In this document: positions 8,166 to 17,038 of the stretch, in pieces
How positions within the stretch are numbered: position 1 is the stretch's first letter
Layout: each line of letters begins with the position of its first letter
Assembly: GCA_012932295.1 (NCBI GenBank)
Contig: JAAONU010000001.1
Coordinates: 53,771,958-53,835,957 of the forward strand
Source: Cyclina sinensis
Lineage: Eukaryota; Mollusca; Bivalvia; Venerida; Veneridae
Direction of reading: 5' to 3'
Length of the DNA stretch: 64,000 nt
Notes under the pieces: generated by a model
The model's input: only the letters and a program-made list of their open reading frames with translations
The model's database searches: none
Told to the model about the DNA's origin: nothing
Made by a program: the position numbers and the translations under genes

Positions 8166-11100
8166 CTATGACTTGTCCGACCGGGCCCCCTCCTTGCATT
8201 TAGTGCATTTATACTTATCGATCGCTAATGACTCGGTCGGAGAAATATTTACGCACGCACCGTGAAACCACTCATCGCAATAATCACATGCAATCATAAA
8301 ACGTCCATTCCAGGACTGGCGACAGGTGCAAAACACCTCTTCAGGGTCATCAGGGTCCTGCACCTGTGGGTCCACCTTCCATTCTGTGATCCACTTGGGA
8401 AGTTGACGATCCCGACATGGCTTGAGTCTGTCGTGATTGGTCACGAATACAGTATTCCTCATCTTCACTCTGTAAATATATGCGGATATCTTCTTCTCAA
8501 TTACTCCTGGGCCCTTCCACGGCGAAGATAATTTCTTGCATTGGCCCTTCAGTGTCGCAGTGTCCAATATGTACACTACATCTCCTTCCTCATATGACCT
8601 GGTCATAATCCGCAGGTCGTAATTCCGCTTCATTCGTTTGAGTGAAGTCTTCAATTTCTTCCTAGCCACCTCGTGAGCATGACTTATCTCTTGTTCTAGA
8701 TTTACCACATACTCATCCACTGTTTCACTCTTCTTTCCCTGTACAGTGGGGAAAATCAGCTTCGCGGGCGTGTTAACCTCCCGCCCCAGCATCAATTTAT
8801 TTGCGGTATAGCCAGTATTACGATTTACCGATGCTCGTAATGCTCCTGCAATTTGTGGCAAATGAAGGTCCCAGTTGGTCTGTTTCCCGTCGATATAACA
8901 TCTTACGGCGTCCATTAATGTACGGTTATACCGTTCCACTTGCCCGTTTGATGAGGGTCGATATGGCGTTGTTCTCGTTTTATGAATGTCCAATGTATTA
9001 CAGACCGCACTAAATAGTTTTCCCTCAAAATTTCGACCTTGGTCCGAATGAATCTGGAACGGGCATCCAAACCGGGAAAAGAATGTGTTGATAGCCGCTC
9101 TGGCTGTTACTTCCGCTGATTGAGACGGTAGCGGTACACACTCTACCCATTTGGTGAATTGATCCACCATCATTAAGATGTGCTCGTTTCCTCGAGATGT
9201 CTTTGGTAACGGACCCATAAAGTCAATATGGACCCGCTCCATCGGAGCACCTGCCTGAAATTCTGTCAGTGGACATTTGCCATACCGATTTGCCTTCTTA
9301 TTCCGGTTACAAGTTTCACAGGACCTCACGAAGTTCTTCACATCTGCTGACAAAGTATGCCAGTAGAACCTCTCTTTGACACGGGCTTTAGTACGGTCAA
9401 TACCTTGGTGTGCCGCCAACGGGATATCGTGATTTAATGACAACGCCTGCTCCTTTAGACTAGCCGGAAGTACCAACTTTTTGTCACTCTCCTCAGTCAC
9501 ATACAACACACCATCTATGAACTCAAAAGCCTCTCTATTTATCCAATAAGCTTTGGATGCATTGCTTTCTAAGTATAGTATCTTCTGTGATGGTTCTTCT
9601 TTAGTCCTCATCCATTTTAACAGAATTTCCAAATCACGGTCTTTAGCTTGTTCAAGCACCAAATCTTCAATAGAGAAACCCCAGCTACTGGGTCTACTCG
9701 GTTCATCAGCACCTATGCCTAAGATTTCATACTCGTCTCCTGCCATTACTAGTTCAATGTGTGCTTCACTGGGTTCATCGTCCTCGAACGGTATACACTC
9801 CACCTCATGCAACTCCGGATCGCCTGATGGATTTAAAGTTCCTCCAAATTTTGTCCACCCTGAGTCCCCCATGGTGACTCTATCACTAAAGTTTATGGAT
9901 CCCGCTCTTTGAGATCCGTTACCTGAAATACCACCACCATCAGAAATTTGCACCTGTGAGTCTCCAATCAAGTTTTTGGCGCCTTCTTGACCAGAAATGT
10001 ACCTCACTTTATCGGATGTCTCCGGTACACCCTTGGATATATCCGGCACACCCTTGTTATCCACCCTGGATATGTCCTCAGACGAACACCTATTTTTGTC
10101 CACCCTGGTGTCATCCTCTTTATCCAAATTTCTACCGGTGCTACTAGTACCTCCCGCGATCCTTAACCTCTGCATGCCCACTCCCAATGGTACGGCCTCA
10201 TCCACCTCCTCCGTAAATCTCGCCCAGCTTTCATGAGCCTTCTTGCAATAATGGCAATTGTTTGCGAAGCACGGTAAATCCTCAAGTTGCGCTCCCATCA
10301 TATAATTATTACACATCTTATCCGGCATAGGTGGCCGTGAAAGTGTATCGGCATTTTGATGTTTCCTCCCTGCCCGGTGCTTTAGAATGATATTATATTG
10401 GGACAGCTCTTCCATCCAACGGGCTAACTGTCCTTGGGGCTCCTTAAAGTTCATCAGCCATGTCAGACTTGAATGGTCCGTCCGAAGTACGAACGGCCTT
10501 CCCAACAGGTAGTGTCTGTATTGCCTTGTAAAGCGAACCACTGCAAGCAATTCCCTCCTGGTCACACAGTAGTTCCTCTGTTCAGAGGTCAATACATAGC
10601 TACCATAAGCGATGACTTTCTCCTTTCCACCTTGCACCTGAAGGAGCTCTCCTGATACTGCAACATTGGACGCATCAGTGTCCAGAATAAACTCGTCGAC
10701 CGTATTTGGTAATGCTAATACTGGGGGTTGTGACAAAGCTATCTTCAACTTGTCAAAAGCTACTTGCTGTTCCTCCTCCCATTTAAACTGGTACTTTCCC
10801 ACCACTTTGTACAAGTCCGCACTCAACTCGGCAAAATTCGGCACGAATGTTCGGTGATAATTAACTAGGCCCAGAAACCTTTGCACATCCTTCGAATTTC
10901 TGGGTGTTGGCCACTCTTTAACCACCTTAATATCTGCCTCGGCCATAGCTATCTGATCATCACTTACTATTCTGCCAAGAAACTCTACTTTATGCTGAAA
11001 AAACAAGCACTTTTTCGGCTTCAATTTCAACCCGTATTGTCGAAAACGTTCCAAAGCCTCTCCAAGATACTGCAAATGTTGGTCAAACGTCTTCCCCAAC

Positions 11101-13016
11101 ACCAATATGTCGTCCAGGAATGCAAGCACGGTTTTCCAATTCAAACCCCGAAGTACGAGATTGACCACTCGAGAAAACGTGGCAGGAGCATTGCAGAGAC
11201 CGAACCCCATTTTTACGTGCTCGAAAAGACCATACTTCGTCACAAATGCAGTCTTGGGACGATCCTCCTCTTTGATTCCCACCTGCCAATATGCGGAGTT
11301 GGCGTCTAATTTGGAGAACCAAATATTTCCGGCAAGTGTGTCAAGGCAATCATCAACAAGTGGCAATGGGAAAGTATCCTTGATTGTCACACTGTTGAGA
11401 GCACGATAGTCGATGCACCATCTCACCGACTTGTCCCGTTTTCGAATCAACACTGGTGCTGAAGCCCACTCTGACACAGACTCCTGGATCACTCCAGCAT
11501 CCAACATCTTCTTGAGATGTGCCTCCTCCTCTCCAGCAAAGCATGCTGGCGTCCTTCGCATTCTCTGCTTGATTGGACGTGCGTCCCCAGTGTCTATGGA
11601 ATGCTCAATTTTGGTAAACGTGCCCAAATCAAATTCACTCCTTGCAAACACGTCCTCATAAGTAATGAGTAGGTTTGCAAGTTTCTCCCTCTGATCCTTA
11701 GACAACTCCTTACTTGACTTTTCAAAAGTTGCCTGCAAATGATCCGGCACTTTGTCACTTAGGCCAACTTTATTTACAGAATGATTACTGTAATCTTCAA
11801 AAGTTTGATCGATGCAATTCTCCATCTCTTCAGTCACAGGTACCACTTTCTCTACGGGGAAAGCTTTTGCCACTCTTTTCCCTTTCTTCAGAACACGGAA
11901 TCTGTCTGTGATATTCACCACACATATTGTCGCATTCTTTCCTTTGCTATGCAAAGTTTTTGGTACAAGGACATCCAGACTATCATCTCCTTCCACAATA
12001 AACTCAGGCATTTCACTATTAACTTTACACTGTATATGCTTCACGGAGTTTGGAGGTATTACACTCCGCTTGCTGACGGTAACTCTACCTACTTCCGGGT
12101 CACCGTTAGTTGTTGCCACATTCATCGTTATCTCCTCACCATCAATACAGAATGTATCGTTGACATAGTCCAACACCGACCTTCCCCTTATAAAATCAAA
12201 CCCTAGCAACATATCCTGTGATATAGGCGCTACATGAATTGTCTCCTCATAAATTTTTGACCCAACTTTCAGTTTTACAGGTCCTACTACCCTGCCACTC
12301 ATTTTCATTTTCTTGCCCGCAGCATTTAATGTCACTCTTTTGATGAGTTCTGGCTTCCTCTTCAAGCCATTATATACTTCTTCCGAGATGATTGTTACAT
12401 CTGCGCCAGTGTCCACTACTGCCTCTACTGGCTTACCATTTATCTCAACGGATAATTTGTATTTAGATGCTGACGATAGCTGGTTCACTTCAATCAATTC
12501 ATTTTCCAGCTCAGCATACGTCTGAATTGAGATCTCTTTCTCGACATCTTCCATTTTAAATGGAGCAGAAGAGACAGCACCTCCTTCCCGTATCTCCTCA
12601 CCACTGTCTGATGAGCTATCATCTGTTTGCGTCCCAGCATTCACGAAACGCGAGTTCCTACTTTTATCATCCCTTGATCTTACTGGCTCAACAGACCTAT
12701 TTCTCCGGGATCTTAGTTCTGTCTTTTCCACTAACACTGCACGCCCTCTTCCTTTATTTACATTAGTGTCAGTTTGGTGATCTGAAGACAAAATATGATT
12801 ATGCTCCCCATCTCTGTTGACTAATGTAGGACCGTTCCGGGACGAAGTATGCCCCTCCCCCTGTTGTTTGTTTTCGTATTCCCCACAAAAAATATTTTCA
12901 TCCATACTAGTACTCTCTTGGTTAAGGGAAGAAGTACTCCCCTGCACCCTATTTACATCATTCCGTGGGCCCTGTTTTACGAGTCGGGAGCGGCCCTCTC
13001 GCCCGACCCCCGCCTG
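8166..13016 (-). CDS. pol: Pol polyprotein (protease, RT, RNase H, integrase, PHD finger)
   Basis: The frame is open from the slippery site (13016) to 8166; the first in-frame ATG is at 12905, after a GTG at 12947. Residue numbers below count from that GTG. Protease: VDTGAD 178-183. Reverse transcriptase: FPLPLVDD near 526, catalytic FLDD 610-613. RNase H: DTDAS 756, E799, TDHSS 823, NADTLSR 866. A 225-residue linker with a CX4CX2CX3H cluster (893-905) precedes the integrase. Integrase: HHCC finger H1173, H1180, C1210, C1213 and triad D1242, D1302, E1338. After a GDVVYILD region comes a C-terminal C4HC3 PHD finger (C1540, C1542, C1554, C1557, H1562, C1565, C1581, C1584). PHD fingers generally read histone tails, so this one may guide integration, a job chromodomains do in chromoviruses. 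All catalytic residues are present, so the enzyme looks functional. Confidence 0.95.
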   Translation of the reverse strand, partial: QAGVGREGRSRLVKQGPRNDVNRVQGSTSSLNQESTSMDENIFCGEYENKQQGEGHTSSRNGPTLVNRDGEHNHILSSDHQTDTNVNKGRGRAVLVEKTELRSRRNRSVEPVRSRDDKSRNSRFVNAGTQTDDSSSDSGEEIREGGAVSSAPFKMEDVEKEISIQTYAELENELIEVNQLSSASKYKLSVEINGKPVEAVVDTGADVTIISEEVYNGLKRKPELIKRVTLNAAGKKMKMSGRVVGPVKLKVGSKIYEETIHVAPISQDMLLGFDFIRGRSVLDYVNDTFCIDGEEITMNVATTNGDPEVGRVTVSKRSVIPPNSVKHIQCKVNSEMPEFIVEGDDSLDVLVPKTLHSKGKNATICVVNITDRFRVLKKGKRVAKAFPVEKVVPVTEEMENCIDQTFEDYSNHSVNKVGLSDKVPDHLQATFEKSSKELSKDQREKLANLLITYEDVFARSEFDLGTFTKIEHSIDTGDARPIKQRMRRTPACFAGEEEAHLKKMLDAGVIQESVSEWASAPVLIRKRDKSVRWCIDYRALNSVTIKDTFPLPLVDDCLDTLAGNIWFSKLDANSAYWQVGIKEEDRPKTAFVTKYGLFEHVKMGFGLCNAPATFSRVVNLVLRGLNWKTVLAFLDDILVLGKTFDQHLQYLGEALERFRQYGLKLKPKKCLFFQHKVEFLGRIVSDDQIAMAEADIKVVKEWPTPRNSKDVQRFLGLVNYHRTFVPNFAELSADLYKVVGKYQFKWEEEQQVAFDKLKIALSQPPVLALPNTVDEFILDTDASNVAVSGELLQVQGGKEKVIAYGSYVLTSEQRNYCVTRRELLAVVRFTRQYRHYLLGRPFVLRTDHSSLTWLMNFKEPQGQLARWMEELSQYNIILKHRAGRKHQNADTLSRPPMPDKMCNNYMMGAQLEDLPCFANNCHYCKKAHESWARFTEEVDEAVPLGVGMQRLRIAGGTSSTGRNLDKEDDTRVDKNRCSSEDISRVDNKGVPDISKGVPETSDKVRYISGQEGAKNLIGDSQVQISDGGGISGNGSQRAGSINFSDRVTMGDSGWTKFGGTLNPSGDPELHEVECIPFEDDEPSEAHIELVMAGDEYEILGIGADEPSRPSSWGFSIEDLVLEQAKDRDLEILLKWMRTKEEPSQKILYLESNASKAYWINREAFEFIDGVLYVTEESDKKLVLPASLKEQALSLNHDIPLAAHQGIDRTKARVKERFYWHTLSADVKNFVRSCETCNRNKKANRYGKCPLTEFQAGAPMERVHIDFMGPLPKTSRGNEHILMMVDQFTKWVECVPLPSQSAEVTARAAINTFFSRFGCPFQIHSDQGRNFEGKLFSAVCNTLDIHKTRTTPYRPSSNGQVERYNRTLMDAVRCYIDGKQTNWDLHLPQIAGALRASVNRNTGYTANKLMLGREVNTPAKLIFPTVQGKKSETVDEYVVNLEQEISHAHEVARKKLKTSLKRMKRNYDLRIMTRSYEEGDVVYILDTATLKGQCKKLSSPWKGPGVIEKKISAYIYRVKMRNTVFVTNHDRLKPCRDRQLPKWITEWKVDPQVQDPDDPEEVFCTCRQSWNGRFMIACDYCDEWFHGACVNISPTESLAIDKYKCTKCKEGARSDKS

Positions 13017-14953
13017 TTTAAATCTTGCAAATCCTTACTGGACCTCTGTGCTTGACGTTTAGGGCATGCTGCTTTACGGTGTCCAAATTCATGGCATGAA
13101 AAACATTCTTGCGTAGCCAGCCACTCTCTGCAATCCGCCCTTATATGTCCAGGCTTTCTACAAAAGAAGCACTCATTAATGCCTACTGATACTTCAGGAT
13201 CTCTTCCTCCAGTTTCTTGTTGACTCCCCCAACCGTCATTCCTTTCACCTCTACCACGTGATGGACGACCTCCAGCACCTCTACCTCTGTATCCACCACT
13301 TCTTCCATATCCTCCTTGTGACTGGTTACCATAGCGCCGTTCATAGCCTCCACCTCTGCCATATCCCTCTTGGCCACTGCTTTCCTGGTAAGACCCACCA
13401 ATACCACGACCACTACTTGCTCTACCCCCAGCATAGCCTTGTTTGTTGAGTGCCATCTGTTTGTCAAATTGGCTTTGCATCTTCTTTAGCCGTTCATCAA
13501 ACTGCGCCTGAATTCTATTTATGCTGGTTTCATAAACGTTAACTGCTTCCTCATGTTCCCGCGACGAAGTACGCCGCGAGGCCTTCGGTTTAGGGTTAAC
13601 ACTTGCAACATGGAGAAAGTAATAGACGTAATCTTTAGCCTCGTCAATGGTCTTAAAACGCTTGAGGCAGGCGTCTCTGGAGGCCTCTTTATCTTCCAGC
13701 CCCATACAAAAACGGCTCACAGCTTGCGATGTAGCATATGACTCCGGTAATTTACGGAAAGCTTTGAGGGCCAATCTCTGTACACGGTCAGCCCAAACTT
13801 CCAAGGATTCCCTTGGTTCCTGACAAGCCTGGTTGAAACGTGCTTGCGCTGTCTCGATTAATTCTTTTCCTCCAAAACGTTTCTCCAAACACTTCATCAA
13901 CTCTTTGTATGTAAGAGGGCCTTGTCCAGAAGATATCAGTGTGTGATGCCTTGCCGCCTCTCCAGTCAAACTCCAGCATAAGCAATAACGGCACTCTTCT
14001 TCGGTCCATTTGAAGGCTTTAGCATAACTTTTGAACTTAAACTTGAAGGTCTGAAAATCGTCACCTTTGCCCTCATTATCTCCATTATAACTCAACTTTC
14101 TATCATACCCCCTTGGCATTTTACGGAGTGGTCCATGGTCTACATCATCATCATCATCGTCATCTTCTGTTTCAGTCTCAAATCTTACCTTACGGCAACT
14201 CTTATTCTTTTTCTTTACCACTTTTTCTGATTCAGAAACACTTTCAGTATCATCTGATTCTAAAACTTTTTTAGATGGCTTGCTCTTCTTCTTAGAAGAC
14301 GTCATTTTCTGTCTTCCATGTTTCATCTTTTGCTCTTCTTCTGAATCGCTTTCAGAAAGAAATGACTGGTCTCTCTCTACTTCCTTCTTCTTTTTATGCG
14401 GCTTTTTCCTACTACTCTTTATTACTTCTTCATCTTCCGACTCATCAAGACTTGAATTATCAGTGTCCATTTTTACTTTTGCTTTCTTCAATGCTGACTT
14501 CTTGCTTGGTTTCACCACTACCTCATCTTCACTTTCTGAGGACACGTCACTTGACGGGCTCTGTTTCAATGAACTTTTCTTTTTGGTGGGTTTGCCTGCA
14601 CTAGTAGGTGCAATATCTTTCTCTTGCTTTACGCTTTTCTTTGAACCATTTTTATTCTGGGCTGCCCAATCAGTGTCAAACTGCTTCAATATAGCTTTAC
14701 GTGCCATAGTTGGAAGTGGCAACCTTGGCTTTCTCTCATCCAACATATCATTTGGCTCAAAGTCCATTTGCAACAAACTTGCCTCTGAAATCCTTCCGCC
14801 AAAGTGGTGTTTTATTACTTCTGGTGTAAGATTGCCCTCCTCTAACCGTATTGAATGCATTCTCTTAGCATAAGCCCTCCCTATTCCAGCAATAGAAGTC
14901 AAATCTTTCATGGGCACAAAGTTTACTTTGACTTTGATGACAGAAGTACTGTC
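9462..14953 (-). other. UACUU-loop stem-loops inside gag and pol (eight)
   Basis: In pol: 9462-9478 (6 bp), 10478-10496 (7), 11144-11162 (7), 11655-11669 (5, inside an outer perfect 9-bp arm pair 11641-11649/11672-11680), 12839-12855 (5, closing pair unpaired) and 12925-12943 (7). In gag: 13560-13578 (7) and 14939-14953 (5). Several lie in sequence for conserved RT and RNase H segments, where protein coding also constrains the bases. Mismatches in the arms are mainly G-U in the sense strand. Confidence 0.7.
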
Positions 14954-15142
14954 CCCCTCCTCTCCTGCAGATAAACTAGCTAATGCACCACCACCTTGGG
15001 GTACACCTAACTCATCAGCAATTGCTAGGCTCCCTATTGGTCCCATTAAACTGCTGTATCCTCGACCCCGTCCCATTGGCAGGGGGTCTGTTTGCAACTG
15101 AGTTACGAAGTGATTCAGACCAGTATTTGTTGGAGTATCCAT
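12977..15142 (-). CDS. gag: Gag polyprotein of the Ty3 element (721 aa)
   Basis: Starts at an ATG (15142) and stops at TAA (12979-12977). The N-terminus (about residues 76-97) contains LTSIAGIGRAYAKRM, which resembles a helix-hairpin-helix motif and is not usual for Gag. Next comes a long lysine/serine/acid low-complexity region (about 160-340) with acidic runs. A capsid-like helical region (about 350-510, with FKFKFKSYAKAF and a RFGGKELIETAQARF block) follows, then an RGG/GYGRGG-rich stretch. Two CCHC zinc knuckles (CFFCRKPGHIRADC and CFSCHEFGHRKAAC) close the nucleocapsid part. It should form the particle and bind element RNA. The last codons overlap the frameshift signal leading to pol. 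Two UACUU hairpins lie in it (13560-13578, 14939-14953). Confidence 0.93.
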   Translation of the reverse strand: MDTPTNTGLNHFVTQLQTDPLPMGRGRGYSSLMGPIGSLAIADELGVPQGGGALASLSAGEEGDSTSVIKVKVNFVPMKDLTSIAGIGRAYAKRMHSIRLEEGNLTPEVIKHHFGGRISEASLLQMDFEPNDMLDERKPRLPLPTMARKAILKQFDTDWAAQNKNGSKKSVKQEKDIAPTSAGKPTKKKSSLKQSPSSDVSSESEDEVVVKPSKKSALKKAKVKMDTDNSSLDESEDEEVIKSSRKKPHKKKKEVERDQSFLSESDSEEEQKMKHGRQKMTSSKKKSKPSKKVLESDDTESVSESEKVVKKKNKSCRKVRFETETEDDDDDDDVDHGPLRKMPRGYDRKLSYNGDNEGKGDDFQTFKFKFKSYAKAFKWTEEECRYCLCWSLTGEAARHHTLISSGQGPLTYKELMKCLEKRFGGKELIETAQARFNQACQEPRESLEVWADRVQRLALKAFRKLPESYATSQAVSRFCMGLEDKEASRDACLKRFKTIDEAKDYVYYFLHVASVNPKPKASRRTSSREHEEAVNVYETSINRIQAQFDERLKKMQSQFDKQMALNKQGYAGGRASSGRGIGGSYQESSGQEGYGRGGGYERRYGNQSQGGYGRSGGYRGRGAGGRPSRGRGERNDGWGSQQETGGRDPEVSVGINECFFCRKPGHIRADCREWLATQECFSCHEFGHRKAACPKRQAQRSSKDLQDLNRRGSGERAAPDS
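12983..13022 (-). promoter_or_regulatory. -1 programmed ribosomal frameshift signal, gag to pol
   Basis: In the gag frame the sense strand reads GAT TTA AAC, giving the canonical slippery heptamer T TTA AAC at 13022-13016. Eight nucleotides downstream a GC-rich stem-loop (arms GTCGGG 13007-13002 and CCCGAC 12988-12983) follows. The -1 frame is open from here, past the gag TAA, straight into pol. Heptamer, spacer and structure all match the standard arrangement. Confidence 0.9.
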
Positions 15143-15365
15143 CTTTACAATTGTGTTAATTCACTGCAGATTACCGATATTTTGTCAGTAAAATCACTAT
15201 CACAACTCACAAAATGTCAAATATGTGCATGTGTACATCTGCAACAACAGGCGACAGTCATGTGAAAAACAATGGCAATTTAATTATGACAAACACAAAT
15301 TTATTTACACTGTAATGTAATCTATCTACAAAAACATCAATACGCAGGTTGCCTTTCAACACAAT

Positions 15366-16201
15366 GAATAATGATAAGTAATCACTATTCAAACAACCTA
15401 GAACAGCGGCCTATTATGAAATTAATTTTACACAGCCCAAATTTCTAGCAATTTTATTTCTATATTTTTCTGTAACGAAGTGCCTCGTAAAACTGCTTCG
15501 CTGTGATTTAAAATTTTACTAAATAACAACTGACTGTAAAAAGTGTCTGCGAAAGGTTGGTTCTTACAAAATGAAGTTTACAAATTTCATCCGGAAACAT
15601 TTCATAAGAGTCTAAACTAAGTCAAAATTTGTATAATATAGTGAAAGTATCACTATATCACCTCAATATAGATAACCGTGTAAAATGTATAACTGTCCAT
15701 TCCAAAAAATACTTGGATTTCATATAAACCGAAACTACAATAAAATTTTTTGTTCACAACAACTCGAAAATGGTAACCGCACACGGTCGTAGAAAAACGC
15801 AGAAAAAATTTATAAGTTCACAGTACTACATCAGGACCACAAGCTAATATTAAAATATTTGGCAATATTTTTCTATAATTGCTCTTCTCTCAAATATGTT
15901 CCCACTTCACTATTATGATAAGTAATCACAATAGCATTTTATGTCAGTTGGGCAGATTTCCAGGAAATGTTGATCAACAATGTAGTGTTTTATTCCTCTT
16001 TGACTTGTGATAACTGTATCACAAGAAATATCAACAATTGCAGCTATGAAAGAAACATATTTACCACAGAATGTGAAAATGCACACTGGTCAGGCATCCT
16101 ATGCGACACAATTTTATGAAAATATAGGTAATAAACACAAAATCAAATTTTATACACTCCCAGGATATGATGAATAAACTAGTGTGGAAGTACCAAACCA
16201 G
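15366..16201 (-). other. Leader stem-loops with UACUU loop (four)
   Basis: Each has TACTT (sense strand) flanked by complementary arms. 15366-15390: 10 bp including one G-U. 15635-15659: 10 bp. 15909-15935: 11 bp with two G-U. 16179-16201: 8 of 9 positions paired. Arm sequences differ between sites while the loop stays fixed. Confidence 0.75.
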
Positions 16202-16800
16202 CTACACAGCATATGAAACACTATTCTTCAATATATTTGGCAAATTTGATTTGATGGTCATAAACACATGAACAGCAAAATCACACTAGTACATATAATA
16301 AACTAGCACGAAAAGGGCATACCACCAACTTACTAACTCAATATGAGTGAATATCCAAGATCACAATACAATATATGGGCAAAAATTATAAAATATGTAC
16401 TCTGTAAATGCACAAACACACAACCAAAATGTCGTGCCTGAGACGCTGAAGTGCACTATGCAAGGAGGTATCACCACGGTCGAACACCACAGCACATAAA
16501 TATCAACATTTATTAGAAAAATATTATTATATGAAACAGCTGCTTTATTTAAATTTCCGAGTATTCGTCCCCAAAAATATCCAACCCAAATCCCCAAAGT
16601 ACCTTTCCAAGTCACCCAGGCCAGTAAGAAATACCAGAAATTTATATGATAAATCTACAGGCTCCCAAAATATGAGATATTACCCAGATTTCCCCACTCA
16701 GGTACGAATTCTCCTAAAAGTGAAGGTAGAACAACTTTTTGAAAAACTCCCGGGGCAGCGTTCCCCAATTCCACCCGCTATTCTACAAAAACCTAAAGGA

Positions 16801-16817
16801 GAACTGCGACAACGCCA
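16801..16817 (-). other. Primer binding site, Ser-tRNA-like
   Basis: One base after the 5' LTR the sense strand reads TGGCGTTGTCGCAG. TGG pairs with the universal CCA tail. The rest resembles the complement of animal tRNA-Ser 3' ends (TGGCGTAGTCGGCAG) with one substitution and one missing base. The position is certain; the tRNA identity is an inference. Confidence 0.65.
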
Positions 16818-16818
16818 A

Positions 16819-17038
16819 TATAGTCTTTTGCTACTATTGTTAGTACACCTTTTGGGATACCTCTCACCAAGTTTAGGGACTTAGAAAGGGGGTAAAGGAC
16901 AGGAATAACCAGCTCTGCAGTCAAATTGCCGCCATGCGCTCACCTCTCGCTGCTCAACTACCCCGATACGCATGCGCGCGCACTCAGTCCTATGAAAGAA
17001 TCAAAGTACCAAAAGGACCGACGGTAGCGAATGCTACA
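16819..17038 (-). repeat. 5' LTR of the Ty3 element
   Basis: 220 bp, identical by eye to the 3' LTR. Identity implies very little time since insertion. It should carry the element's promoter, but no clear TATA box was found. Confidence 0.95.

Larger units (their letters stand above)
15143..16818 (-). other. Long 5' leader of the Ty3 element
   Basis: About 1.7 kb between the PBS and the gag ATG with no supported ORF. It contains four of the longest UACUU-loop hairpins of the element (15366-15390, 15635-15659, 15909-15935, 16179-16201). Retroelement leaders usually hold packaging and dimerisation signals. Confidence 0.7.
4822..17038 (-). mobile_element. Intact Ty3/gypsy LTR retrotransposon with a third ORF
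   Basis: A complete 12.2-kb element lies on the minus strand. Two 220-bp LTRs, identical by eye, bound it, and CCAC is duplicated directly outside (4818-4821 and 17039-17042). Order in the sense direction: 5' LTR, primer binding site, 1.7-kb leader, gag, -1 frameshift site, pol (protease, RT, RNase H, integrase, PHD finger), 239-nt spacer, ORF3 (zinc knuckles plus TatD nuclease domain), 480-nt tail, polypurine tract, 3' LTR. Placing integrase after RNase H makes it Ty3/gypsy (Metaviridae-like). All three ORFs are open, so it is recent and may be active. ORF3 occupies the position where env would lie, but it shows no signal peptide or transmembrane segment. Confidence 0.95.

Noticed and set aside
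14280..14873. Plus-strand 197-residue Phe/Leu-rich ORF
   Set aside because: It is the exact antisense of the Lys/Ser/Glu-rich low-complexity part of gag.
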